Below are positions 43,363-51,474 of a stretch of 64,000 nt of DNA, piece by piece. The notes below the pieces were generated by a model. The model was not told the DNA's origin, searched no databases, and saw only the letters and a program-made list of their open reading frames with translations. Source of the stretch: Variovorax boronicumulans (GTDB taxonomy: Bacteria; Pseudomonadota; Gammaproteobacteria; Burkholderiales; Burkholderiaceae_C); NCBI RefSeq assembly GCF_029892485.1, contig NZ_JARXVG010000005.1, positions 124,001 to 188,000 on the forward strand. Direction: 5' to 3'. A program made the translations under genes and the position numbers. Position 1 is the stretch's first letter. Every line of letters starts with the position of its first letter.

Positions 43363-44262
43363 ATGAAAAAACAAGCAATGGCATTGGCAATCGCGGCGTT
43401 CGCCACAAGCGGCGCCTTCGCTCAGGCCAATGACACCCTGGCCAAGATCAAGGCCTCGGGCGTTATCACCGAAGGCGTGCGTGAATCCTCAGGCCTGTCG
43501 TACACGCTGGGCAACGGCCAGTACACCGGCTTCCACTACGACGTCTGCGCCAACATCATCAAGGACCTCGAGAAGGCCGCTGGCAAGAAGCTCGAAGTCA
43601 AGTACCAGCCCGTGACGTCGCAGAACCGCATCCCCCTCGTGCAGAACGGCACCGTGGACATCGAGTGCGGCTCCACCACCAACAACGCCACCCGCCAGAA
43701 GGACGTGGCCTTCGGCGTGACCACCTACGTCGAAGAAACCAAGATCGTCGTCAAGGCCAACTCGGGTATCAACTCGCTGGCCGACCTGAAGGACAAGACG
43801 GTCGCCACCACCACCGGCACCACGCCGCTGCAGACCGTGCGCAAGCAAAAGCGTGCCGAGAACCTGAGCTTCAAGGAGGTCTACGGCAAGGACCACTCCG
43901 ACAGCTTCCTGCTGCTGGAAACCGGCCGCGCCGACGCCTTCGTGATGGACGGCTCGATCCTGGCTTCGCTGGCCGCCAAGTCCAAGGCACCCAAGGACTA
44001 CAAGATCCTGAACGACGTGCTGGCCGTCGAGCCCATCGGCATCATGATCCGCAAGGACGACCCCGCCTTCAAGAAGGCCGTGGACGACAGCATCAAGGCA
44101 CAGGCCAAGTCGGGCGAGCTGGCCAAGCTGTACGACAAGTGGTTCCTGAAGCCGATTCCCCCGGCCAACGTGACCATCAACCTGCCGCTGGGCGAAGCCA
44201 CCAAGAACGCTTGGGCCAACCCCAACGACAAGCCGGCTGAAGAGTACGTCGTCAAGGAATAA
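43363..44262 (+). CDS. gltI: Glutamate/aspartate ABC transporter binding protein
   Basis: Periplasmic receptor (SBP_bac_3 family), 299 residues. The ATG at 43363 has AGGAG 8 bases upstream and opens the signal peptide MKKQAMALAIAAFATSGAFA, cleaved near AFAQ. The mature part has SGVITEGVRESSGLSY and GFHYDVCANIIKDLE, and VQNGTVDIECGSTTNNATRQKDVAF, hallmarks of GltI. A TAAAAT at 43317-43322 may be the -10 of its promoter. A terminator at 44285-44315 follows, before the permease genes, as expected for a receptor made in excess. Confidence 0.95.
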   Translation: MKKQAMALAIAAFATSGAFAQANDTLAKIKASGVITEGVRESSGLSYTLGNGQYTGFHYDVCANIIKDLEKAAGKKLEVKYQPVTSQNRIPLVQNGTVDIECGSTTNNATRQKDVAFGVTTYVEETKIVVKANSGINSLADLKDKTVATTTGTTPLQTVRKQKRAENLSFKEVYGKDHSDSFLLLETGRADAFVMDGSILASLAAKSKAPKDYKILNDVLAVEPIGIMIRKDDPAFKKAVDDSIKAQAKSGELAKLYDKWFLKPIPPANVTINLPLGEATKNAWANPNDKPAEEYVVKE

Positions 44263-44284
44263 TCGGCGCGTCGCTGCGTGAATG

Positions 44285-44315
44285 ACGCCCACCTTTCAAG
44301 GTGGGCGTTTCTTTT
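44285..44315 (+). terminator. Partial terminator between gltI and gltJ
   Basis: ACGCCCACCTT and AAGGTGGGCGT form a perfect 11-base stem with a 2-base loop, followed by TTCTTTT. It lies 22 bases after gltI and 40 bases before gltJ; incomplete termination here would give more binding protein than permease. Confidence 0.9.
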
Positions 44316-44355
44316 CAAGAGACGGTTTTTTCGAAGACGGTGAAGGAGTTAAGAA

Positions 44356-45087
44356 ATGGGAAACTGGGATTGGCAGGTGTTCCTGCAGGACCCGGGTGGG
44401 GACTATCCGACCTACTGGCAGTGGATGCTTTCGGCCTGGGGCTGGACGGTGTCCGTGGCACTGCTGGCGCTGGTCGTGGCGCTCGTGCTGGGCTCGCTGG
44501 TCGGCATCATCCGCACGCTGCCCGACAGCCCGTGGCTGGTGCGATTCGGCAATGCATGGGTGGAGTTGTTCCGCAACATCCCGCTGCTGGTGCAGATCTT
44601 CCTCTGGTACCACGTCATTCCGGCGATGGTCCCGGTGATGAAGGGCGTGCCGAGCTTCATCCTGGTGGTGCTGGCTCTGGGCTTCTTCACCTCCGCGCGT
44701 ATCGCCGAGCAGGTGCGCTCGGGCATCCAGGCGCTGCCCAAGGGCCAGCGCTATGCGGGCATGGCGGTGGGCTTCACCACGGTGCAGTACTACCGCTACG
44801 TGATCCTGCCGATGGCCTACCGCATCATCATCCCGCCGCTCACGAGCGAGACGATGAACATCTTCAAGAACTCGTCCGTCGCGTTCGCCGTGTCGGTCAC
44901 CGAGCTCACCATGTTCGCCATGCAGGCGCAGGAAGAAACCTCGCGCGGCATCGAGGTCTACCTCGCGGTGACGGCGTGCTACGTGGTGTCGGCCCTGGCC
45001 ATCAACCGGCTCATGGCGTTCATCGAGAAGAAGACCCGCGTGCCGGGCTTCATCGTTTCGGCCAGCGCCGGCGGCGGAGGCCACTGA
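44356..45087 (+). CDS. gltJ: Glutamate/aspartate ABC transporter permease GltJ
   Basis: Inner-membrane permease, 243 residues, HisM/GlnP family. VLGSLVGIIRTLPDSPWLV near residue 35 begins the binding-protein-dependent transport domain. ELFRNIPLLVQIFLWYHVIP near 72 is typical of GltJ, and the EAA loop is GIQALPKGQRYAGMAVGFTT near 123. Five or so hydrophobic spans are seen. One base separates its stop from gltK, so translation is probably coupled. Confidence 0.95.
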   Translation: MGNWDWQVFLQDPGGDYPTYWQWMLSAWGWTVSVALLALVVALVLGSLVGIIRTLPDSPWLVRFGNAWVELFRNIPLLVQIFLWYHVIPAMVPVMKGVPSFILVVLALGFFTSARIAEQVRSGIQALPKGQRYAGMAVGFTTVQYYRYVILPMAYRIIIPPLTSETMNIFKNSSVAFAVSVTELTMFAMQAQEETSRGIEVYLAVTACYVVSALAINRLMAFIEKKTRVPGFIVSASAGGGGH

Positions 45088-45088
45088 C

Positions 45089-45778
45089 ATGATGAATCTC
45101 GACCTGTCGTTCTACAACTGGGACGTCATCAGCAACTTCGTCGTCAAGGGCTTCTACTTCAGCATCATGCTGACGGTGGTGGCCACGATCGGCGGCGTGA
45201 TCTTCGGCACACTTCTCGCGCTCATGCGGCTGTCGGGCAAGAAGTGGCTGGACACGCCCGCCGCCATCTACGTCAACGGCATGCGCAGCATTCCGCTGGT
45301 GATGGTGATCCTGTGGTTCTTCCTGCTGGTGCCGGCGTCGTTCTATTCGCTGTTCGGCTCGCTCGGTTCGAACTACCGCTCCGAAATCTCGGCCGTGATC
45401 ACCTTCGTCGCGTTCGAGGCTGCGTACTTCTCCGAGATCATGCGCGCGGGCATCCAGTCGATCCCGCGCGGCCAGGTGAATGCGGGGCAGGCGGTCGGCA
45501 TGACCTACGGCCAGAACATGCGCCTGGTGGTGCTGCCGCAGGCGTTCCGCAACATGCTGCCGGTGCTGCTCACGCAGACCATCATCCTGTTCCAGGACAC
45601 CTCGCTGGTCTACGCCATCGGCGCCTACGACATGCTCAAGGGCTTCGAGACCGCCGGCAAGAACTTCGGCCGTCCGATCGAGGCCTACCTGCTCGCAGCC
45701 GTCGTGTACTTCGTCATGTGTTACGCCCTTTCTTGGCTGGTCAAGCGCCTGCACAAGAAGATCGCCATCATTCGCTGA
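45089..45778 (+). CDS. gltK: Glutamate/aspartate ABC transporter permease GltK
   Basis: Second permease subunit, 229 residues. FYNWDVISNFVVKGFYFSIML opens the first span; the region is followed by TVVATIGGVIFGTLLALMRLS. The EAA loop GIQSIPRGQVNAGQAVGMTY lies near residue 130 and the PQAFRNMLPVLLTQTIILFQ helix near 150. It pairs with GltJ to form the channel and is followed 23 bases later by the ATPase gene. Confidence 0.95.
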   Translation: MMNLDLSFYNWDVISNFVVKGFYFSIMLTVVATIGGVIFGTLLALMRLSGKKWLDTPAAIYVNGMRSIPLVMVILWFFLLVPASFYSLFGSLGSNYRSEISAVITFVAFEAAYFSEIMRAGIQSIPRGQVNAGQAVGMTYGQNMRLVVLPQAFRNMLPVLLTQTIILFQDTSLVYAIGAYDMLKGFETAGKNFGRPIEAYLLAAVVYFVMCYALSWLVKRLHKKIAIIR

Positions 45779-45801
45779 GTGGCTGAACCGGAGAGAAAGA
45801 A

Positions 45802-46551
45802 ATGTCCGAAAAAATGATTGAAATCAAGAACGTCTCCAAGTGGTATGGCCCGGTGCAGGTGCTCAACGACTGCTCGGTGAACATCTCCAAGGGCGACGTG
45901 GTGGTGGTGTGCGGCCCGTCGGGTTCCGGCAAGTCCACGCTCATCAAGACCGTGAACGCGCTCGAGCCCTTCCAGAAGGGCGAGATCACCGTCAACGGCA
46001 TCCCGCTGCACGACCCCAAGACCAACCTGCCCAAGCTGCGCTCCAAGGTCGGCATGGTGTTCCAGCACTTCGAGCTGTTCCCGCACCTGTCGGTGACCGA
46101 GAACCTCACGATCGCGCAGATCAAGGTGCTGGGCCGCTCACCCGACGAAGCCAAGACCCGTGGCCTGAAGATGCTCGACCGCGTGGGCCTGATGGCGCAC
46201 AAGGACAAGTTCCCGGGCCAGCTGTCGGGCGGCCAGCAGCAGCGCGTGGCGATCGCCCGCGCGCTGTCGATGGACCCGATCGTGATGCTGTTCGACGAGC
46301 CCACCTCGGCGCTGGACCCCGAGATGGTCGGCGAAGTGCTCGACGTGATGGTGGCCCTCGCCAAGGAAGGCATGACCATGATGGTGGTCACGCACGAAAT
46401 GGCCTTCGCCCGCAAGGTCGCGAGCCGCGTGATCTTCATCGACGTGGGCGGCAAGATCCTGGAAGACTGCCCGAAGGACGAGTTCTTCAACCACCCCGAG
46501 AACCGTCAGCCGCGCACCAAGGACTTCTTGAACAAGATCCTGCAGCACTGA
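45802..46551 (+). CDS. gltL: Glutamate/aspartate ABC transporter ATPase GltL
   Basis: Cytoplasmic ATPase, 249 residues. Walker A is GPSGSGKST at about residues 38-46, Q-loop [15 protein letters not shown], signature [15 protein letters not shown] near 140, Walker [21 protein letters not shown] and H-loop VVTHEM near 196. The [10 protein letters not shown] and FLNKILQH tail are as in GltL/GlnQ. GGAGAGAAAG precedes the ATG. A strong terminator follows at 46575-46607, closing the operon. Confidence 0.95.
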   Translation: MSEKMIEIKNVSKWYGPVQVLNDCSVNISKGDVVVVCGPSGSGKSTLIKTVNALEPFQKGEITVNGIPLHDPKTNLPKLRSKVGMVFQHFELFPHLSVTENLTIAQIKVLGRSPDEAKTRGLKMLDRVGLMAHKDKFPGQLSGGQQQRVAIARALSMDPIVMLFDEPTSALDPEMVGEVLDVMVALAKEGMTMMVVTHEMAFARKVASRVIFIDVGGKILEDCPKDEFFNHPENRQPRTKDFLNKILQH

Positions 46552-46574
46552 TCGATCCGCTGCGGCGCAAAGAC

Positions 46575-46607
46575 AAAAGCCACGCTGTTGTGCAGCGTGG
46601 CTTTTTT
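46575..46607 (+). terminator. Intrinsic terminator of the glt operon
   Basis: AAAAGCCACGCTG (46575-46587), loop TTGTG, and CAGCGTGGCTTTT make a 13-base stem running into a T-rich tail. The A/T symmetry means it may also work for the convergent nucleoside hydrolase gene, whose stop is 17 bases further on. Confidence 0.93.
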
Positions 46608-46623
46608 CATGGGGCGCGCAGGT

Positions 46624-47679
46624 TCAGGGCAACCGCGAAATCCTCTGCGTCAGCAGATCGAAGAACCCCTGCGCATCGCCCTCGGCGATCCAGTTCACGT
46701 TGGCCGGGCGCTTGAGGCCCCCGTACCAGTCGGTCACCGTCTGGCCGAAACCGATGCCTTCGCGGCTGTCGACCTCCACGTTCACCTTCTTGCCCTTGAA
46801 GAGCGAAGGCTGCAGCAGATAAGCGATGACGGTGGCGTCGTGCACCGGCCCGCCGGGCAGGCCGTAGTACTGCATGTCGTGCTGCACATAGGCATCGAGG
46901 ATGTCGGCCACCGTCTTGCCTGCCTGGTTGCCGAGGCCGCGCAGCTTCGCGATGCGCTCGGGGCTCGTGAGGATCTTGTGCGTCACGTCCAGCGGCAGCA
47001 TGGTGATCGGCACGCCGCTTTTGAGCACGATCTCGGCCGCATGCGGATCGGCGAACACGTTGAACTCTGCCGTCGGCGTGATGTTGCCGCCGTTGAAATG
47101 CGCGCCACCCATGAGCACCAGCTCGCGCAGGCCGCGCACGATATCGGGAGCTTGAGTGAGCGCCAGCGCGAGGTTGGTCTCGGGCCCGAGCATCGCGAGC
47201 GTCACGCTTTTCTCGGGCGCGGCGCGCAGCGTGCGGACGAGGTAGTCGACCGCGTTGCCCTCGGCCAGCGGCTGCTTCGGCTCGAACACCTGCACGCCCG
47301 TGATGCCTTCGCTGCCGTGCACGTCGGCCGCGTAGATCGGCGTGCGCAGCAAGGGGCGCGGCGCGCCGGCGTAGACCGGAATGTCGGGGCGCCTGGCCCA
47401 TTCGCGTGCGAGGCGCGCGTTGCGCGAGGTCTTCGCGAGCGGCACGTTGCCGGCCACCGTGGTCAGCGCCTGGATCTTCAACCGCTCGGGCGATGCCATG
47501 GCGAACAGCAGCGCGATCACGTCATCGGCACCCGGGTCGGTGTCGATGATCAGCGTGTGCACCGTGTTGGCGTCGGCGGCGTGCGCTGCGGTCGGGGCGA
47601 TGCTGGTGGTCATCAAGAGGGCGAATCCCGCGAGAAGGAACGAGAAGATATCGGCTTTCCAGCGCGAAGAGAGGGGCAT
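46624..47679 (-). CDS. Exported nucleoside hydrolase
   Basis: Inosine/uridine-preferring nucleoside hydrolase fold, 351 residues from ATG 47679. A signal peptide (hydrophobic residues 10-35, cleavage near AAHA-AD) precedes the enzyme, unlike the cytoplasmic RihA/B/C enzymes. The calcium site DTDPGADDVIAL is near residue 47, EFNVFADPHAAEIVL near 205 and GPVHDATVIAYLL near 280 completes the active site (Asp and His). The predicted reaction is cleavage of nucleosides to base and ribose in the periplasm. It is downstream of a TRAP operon on the same strand but separated by a terminator. Substrate range is unknown. Confidence 0.9.
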   Translation of the reverse strand: MPLSSRWKADIFSFLLAGFALLMTTSIAPTAAHAADANTVHTLIIDTDPGADDVIALLFAMASPERLKIQALTTVAGNVPLAKTSRNARLAREWARRPDIPVYAGAPRPLLRTPIYAADVHGSEGITGVQVFEPKQPLAEGNAVDYLVRTLRAAPEKSVTLAMLGPETNLALALTQAPDIVRGLRELVLMGGAHFNGGNITPTAEFNVFADPHAAEIVLKSGVPITMLPLDVTHKILTSPERIAKLRGLGNQAGKTVADILDAYVQHDMQYYGLPGGPVHDATVIAYLLQPSLFKGKKVNVEVDSREGIGFGQTVTDWYGGLKRPANVNWIAEGDAQGFFDLLTQRISRLP

Positions 47680-47857
47680 GAAATGGCTTCCTTGAAGCGC
47701 GAGAAAACGCGCGGTGAAAACCAGTCTGCCAGAGCATTTCGCGTCGGCGGCATGAAATCGAAGGCGTGTTTTGGGCCTCTGCCACGGGGCATCGGGCGAT
47801 CCGCAAACCAAGGATTTCGCCCGCCATTTTCGTTGCAGTTGAAAGTGCGCAACCGGC

Positions 47858-47885
47858 AAAAGAAAAGCCCCGCAAGCGGGGCTTC
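47858..47885 (-). terminator. Intrinsic terminator of the second TRAP operon
   Basis: Read on the minus strand, GAAGCCCCGC-TT-GCGGGGCTTTTCTTTT gives a 9-10-base stem with a T-rich tail, 43 bases after the dctP stop. Confidence 0.92.
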
Positions 47886-47927
47886 GGCGAGGCCATCGAA
47901 GGCCCCGCAGTGTTGCGAAAACGCCGC

Positions 47928-48965
47928 TTACTTCTTGCGCGCGGCAATCGCCTTCTCAGCCTGTGCGACGAGGTCGGCCCCCACCGTCGACTTCCACTTG
48001 TCGTACACCGGCCGCGTCGCCTTCACGAAGGCTTCGCGCTCGGCCGGCGTGAGGCTGGTCACCGTCACGCCCATGGCGGCGATGTCCTTGAGCACTGGCT
48101 TGTCGGCTTCCACCAGGCCCTTGCGAGCGATCGCGATTTCCTGCTTGCCCGCATCGATGGCGGCCTGGCGCACGAGGGCCTGGTCCGCCGGCGTCCACGA
48201 GGCCCAGATTTCCTTGTTCACCACGAAGACCAGCGGATCGGCCACATAGCCCCAGGTGGTCACGAACTTCTGGCCCACGGTGTGCATCTTGAGCACGGTG
48301 AACAGGAAGAGCGGGTTCTCCTGCCCGTCGACCGCGCCGCTCGCGAGCGCGGGCTGCGCATCGGCCCAGCTCATCTGCGTCGGGTTGGCGCCGAGCGCGG
48401 TGAACATGTCCGAATAGATCGGCGAGCCGACCACGCGGATCTTCATGCCCTTCAGGTCCTCGGGCGACTTGATCGGCTTCTTCGAGTTGGTGATTTCGCG
48501 GTAGCCGTTCTCGCCCCAGGCGAGCGGCACCACGCCGGCCTTGTCGAGGGTCTTGAACATTTCCTTGCCCACGTCGCCCTGCGTGAGCGCGTCGATGGCC
48601 GCGTAGTCGGGCATCAGGAAGGGCATCGAGAACAGGTTGAGCTGCTTGACCTGCGGCGACCAGTTGATGGTCGAGCCCACGGCCATGTCGATCACGCCCT
48701 GGCGCAGCGCGCTGAATTCGCGCGTCTGGTCGCCTTGAATGAGCGACACGCCCGGGTACAGCTTGATGTTGATGCGGCCCTGGGTGCGTTCCTTCACGAG
48801 GTCGGCCCAGATCTTTCCGGCCTGGCCCCACGGCGTGGGCGGGCCCAGCACCAGGGACATCTTGTACTCGGGCTTGTAGGCGGCCTGCGCCATCGCGCCG
48901 GTCGAGAAGAGGCCGAGCGTGGCGGCGACAGCGGCAAGGCCCAGCAGGGTGCGGCGGAATTTCAT
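47928..48965 (-). CDS. dctP: TRAP transporter solute-binding protein (second system)
   Basis: Periplasmic binding protein of 345 residues. The signal peptide is MKFRRTLLGLAAVAATLGLF with cleavage near AMAQ-A. YKMSLVLGPPTPWGQAGKIW opens the mature fold, and ALASGAVDGQENPLFLFTVLKMH near residue 207 is the DctP signature with the ligand-anchoring region. It is the last gene of a dctQ-dctM-dctP operon, the reverse of the first system's order (dctP first). It differs clearly in sequence from the protein at 15.9-16.9 kb, so the two systems import different acids. Confidence 0.94.
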   Translation of the reverse strand: MKFRRTLLGLAAVAATLGLFSTGAMAQAAYKPEYKMSLVLGPPTPWGQAGKIWADLVKERTQGRINIKLYPGVSLIQGDQTREFSALRQGVIDMAVGSTINWSPQVKQLNLFSMPFLMPDYAAIDALTQGDVGKEMFKTLDKAGVVPLAWGENGYREITNSKKPIKSPEDLKGMKIRVVGSPIYSDMFTALGANPTQMSWADAQPALASGAVDGQENPLFLFTVLKMHTVGQKFVTTWGYVADPLVFVVNKEIWASWTPADQALVRQAAIDAGKQEIAIARKGLVEADKPVLKDIAAMGVTVTSLTPAEREAFVKATRPVYDKWKSTVGADLVAQAEKAIAARKK

Positions 48966-49013
48966 TGGAAGGTCTCCTCTTTTGTAGATGGAACGAAATG
49001 TGGAACGAAAAAA

Positions 49014-50312
49014 TCAGTAGCCCAGCTTGCGCGGCAGCCAGAGCGCCAGTTCGGGGAATGCGATGACCAGCACCATCACCACGAACATCGAGAACAGCAT
49101 CCAGCCCACCCAGCGCACCGTCTCTTCCATGCGCACCTTGGCGATGCGGCAAGAGACCATGAGGTTGACCGCAAGCGGTGGCGTGAACTGGCCGAGCGCG
49201 ACCTTGAGCGTGAGGATCACGCCGAACCACACCGGGTCCCATTTGTAGTACTGCACGATGGGCAGCAGCAGTGGCACGAAGATCAAAAAGATCGACACGC
49301 CATCGAGAAACATGCCGACGGTGATGAGCAAGAGGATCAGCAGCGCCAGGATGCCGTATTCGCCCAGCCCCGAATTCACGATGGCCCGCGTGACCGGATC
49401 GATGATGCCCAGCGTCGAGAGCGAGTACGCGAAGATGCCCGCGAGCGACACCACTAGCAGGATGACCGCCGAGAGTTCGCCCGATTCACGCAGGATCACG
49501 AACAGGTCGCGCACCTTGATCGTCCGGTGGATGCACATGCCAACGAAGAGGCCGTAGAACACCGCCACCACCGCCGCTTCGGTCGGCGTGAACCAGCCCG
49601 CGCGCATGCCCCCGAGGATCAGCACCGGCGCCGCAAGGCCCCAGATCGCTTCGCGAAAGCTCTTCCAGAACGGCGGGCGCGGCAGCGTCGCTTCGAGGGC
49701 GCCCATCTTGTGCTTGCGGGCCAGCCACACCGCCGGAATCATCAGCGCGAGGCCGGCCATGATGCCGGGGATCATGCCGGCCGCGAACAGCGCCGGCACC
49801 GAGGCGCCGGGCACCAGCACCGAATAGACGATGAACGCGACCGACGGCGGAATCAGGATGTCGGTGGCCGCGGCGGCCCCCACCACGCTGGCCGAGAACG
49901 CGGCCGGGTAGCCGGCGCGCGACATGGCCGCGATCATCACCGCGCCTACGGCGGCGGCGTTGGCCGGGCCCGAGCCCGAGATACCGCCGAGGAACATCGC
50001 CACCGCAATCGCCACCAGCGGCAGCATGCCGGGGCCACGGCCCACGATGGCGACCGCGAAGTTCACCAGCCGCAGCGCCACGCCCGAGCGGTCGAAGATG
50101 GAGCCCACCAGCACGAACATCGGAATGGCCAGAAGCGGGTACTTGCCCAGGCCCGCATAGAAGTTCTGCGGCACGGCCAGCAGGCCGAACCACTGGGCAT
50201 CGCTGTTGGCCAGCGCGATGCAGGCGGCGCCTGCCAGGCCGAGTGCGGCGCCGATGGGCACGCCCACCAGCATCATCGCGACGAAGGCGACGAAGAGCAG
50301 GGTGGCGATCAT
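49014..50312 (-). CDS. dctM: TRAP transporter large permease (second system)
   Basis: Inner-membrane carrier of 432 residues, the usual size. MIATLLFVAFVAMMLVGVPI begins span one, SIFDRSGVALRLVNFAVAIVG is near 63, FLGGISGSGPANAAAVGAVM near 96 and PSVAFIVYSVLVPGASVPAL near 138 are the family repeats. ILTLKVALGQFTPPLAVNLM is the late conserved motif. Its start overlaps the end of dctQ by 4 bases (ATGA). Confidence 0.94.
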   Translation of the reverse strand: MIATLLFVAFVAMMLVGVPIGAALGLAGAACIALANSDAQWFGLLAVPQNFYAGLGKYPLLAIPMFVLVGSIFDRSGVALRLVNFAVAIVGRGPGMLPLVAIAVAMFLGGISGSGPANAAAVGAVMIAAMSRAGYPAAFSASVVGAAAATDILIPPSVAFIVYSVLVPGASVPALFAAGMIPGIMAGLALMIPAVWLARKHKMGALEATLPRPPFWKSFREAIWGLAAPVLILGGMRAGWFTPTEAAVVAVFYGLFVGMCIHRTIKVRDLFVILRESGELSAVILLVVSLAGIFAYSLSTLGIIDPVTRAIVNSGLGEYGILALLILLLITVGMFLDGVSIFLIFVPLLLPIVQYYKWDPVWFGVILTLKVALGQFTPPLAVNLMVSCRIAKVRMEETVRWVGWMLFSMFVVMVLVIAFPELALWLPRKLGY

Positions 50313-50884
50313 GGCTTGTCGCCCTTCGGTGCGTCGGAGGCGTAGTTGGTCTTGCGGACGCGGCGGACCATGAGGCCGACGGCGCGCCCCGCGATGGCAT
50401 ACGACACGATCGGCAGCCAGATCGAATACCACCAGGCCGGCAGTCCGATACCCGGCGTGGTTTCCTCGAAGCGGTAGTCGTCCCACACCATGCGGATGCT
50501 GAGCGCCCCGATCAGGCCGAAGAGGATGGCGATCATCAGCGCGCCGAACTGCGCAAGGCGCTTCCGCCGCGCCATCGAGCCGCTTTCGGAGAAGTACTCG
50601 ATGCGGATGTGCCGGTCGCGCGCCACCGCGGCCGAGCCGGCCACCAGCGCCAGCATGATCATGAGGAACACCGAGAACTCCTCGGTCCACGCGAAGGACG
50701 AGCTGGTGAAGTAGCGCACCAGCACGTTGGCAAAGGTGATGAGCGCCAGCGCGCCCATGATGATGACGGTGAGCCAGTCTTCGATGGCGAGCGGAACCTT
50801 GGTCGGTTCGTCGGCGGCTTCGATGTCGGGAGGGAGGGGGCTGGCGGCGTCCAGCGTGGGGCCGGGCTCGGGAGGAGTTGTCAT
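50309..50884 (-). CDS. dctQ: TRAP transporter small permease (second system)
   Basis: Four-span membrane subunit of 191 residues. ATG 50884 (MTTPPEPG) is preferred; a longer reading to 50995 adds a low-complexity tail. VLVRYFTSSSFAWTEEFSVF near residue 58 is the DctQ signature. A proline/aspartate-rich N-terminus of about 30 residues precedes the first span. It is the first gene of the second TRAP operon, whose promoter should lie in 50885-51060; no convincing -35/-10 was found there. Confidence 0.9.
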   Translation of the reverse strand: MTTPPEPGPTLDAASPLPPDIEAADEPTKVPLAIEDWLTVIIMGALALITFANVLVRYFTSSSFAWTEEFSVFLMIMLALVAGSAAVARDRHIRIEYFSESGSMARRKRLAQFGALMIAILFGLIGALSIRMVWDDYRFEETTPGIGLPAWWYSIWLPIVSYAIAGRAVGLMVRRVRKTNYASDAPKGDKP

Positions 50885-51063
50885 CGCAGGAAGGGCAGGT
50901 GAGGCAGGCGCCATGTCACCGGGCGGACGCCGGGACGCGGTCCGTACACCTCGACAAGGGGGAGCAGCCGCCGATGCTAGAGGGTCGATGACCATTCATG
51001 CATCGGGGGTTTCCTTAGCTGGGCTCTTCCTTTCGGGGCTTGGCCAAGGCGCTTCCGGGGCGT

Positions 51064-51153
51064 GTGCACAGGCCGCCGGGTACTCCCCTCCGCGAATGTC
51101 CCCCGCTTCGCTCCTCCTGATTTCGCTGCGGGATTGCCCGATGCCCTGCGCAC
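51064..51153 (-). repeat. Hairpin element R2, copy C
   Basis: Third copy of the element, same orientation as copy A. The core matches the others; the inner hairpin is shortened to GC-GAA-GC. The arms (51064-51088 and 51130-51153) resemble those of copy B but pair less well (about 17 of 23), so it may be an older copy. It marks the border between the second TRAP operon and the AT-richer accessory stretch. Confidence 0.75.
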
Positions 51154-51474
51154 GATGAGTGCGGGCGTGAGGTTGGCTGCTCGACCGCTGTGGCAGATTG
51201 CAGGTGGACGTGCGGGGGCGTACCACTCAGCCTTTATGAGAGACGGGGGGTGGACAAGCAGAGGTCCGAAGGGTTGGTGTTGGTCGCGGTCGACTTTGAT
51301 ATGACTACGTTCAATGTTCGCTTCAGAATGAAAGCCGACCTTTTCGGAGGCGCTGCACATTGACCGCTTTCTCGAAGAGCAGTCGTTGATGGCGACATCT
51401 TGACGTTATCGGGTCGTGTCGACGCGTGTAGCGTTGATCGCGCACGAACTTGAACAAGCTGTTGGAAGCTATTT
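51154..51474. other. Gap without a recognised gene
   Basis: These 321 bases follow the R2 copy and precede the 3' end of the large nuclease gene. Short open frames exist on both strands, but none has a ribosome site or a recognisable sequence. No terminator for the nuclease gene was found. Confidence 0.6.
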
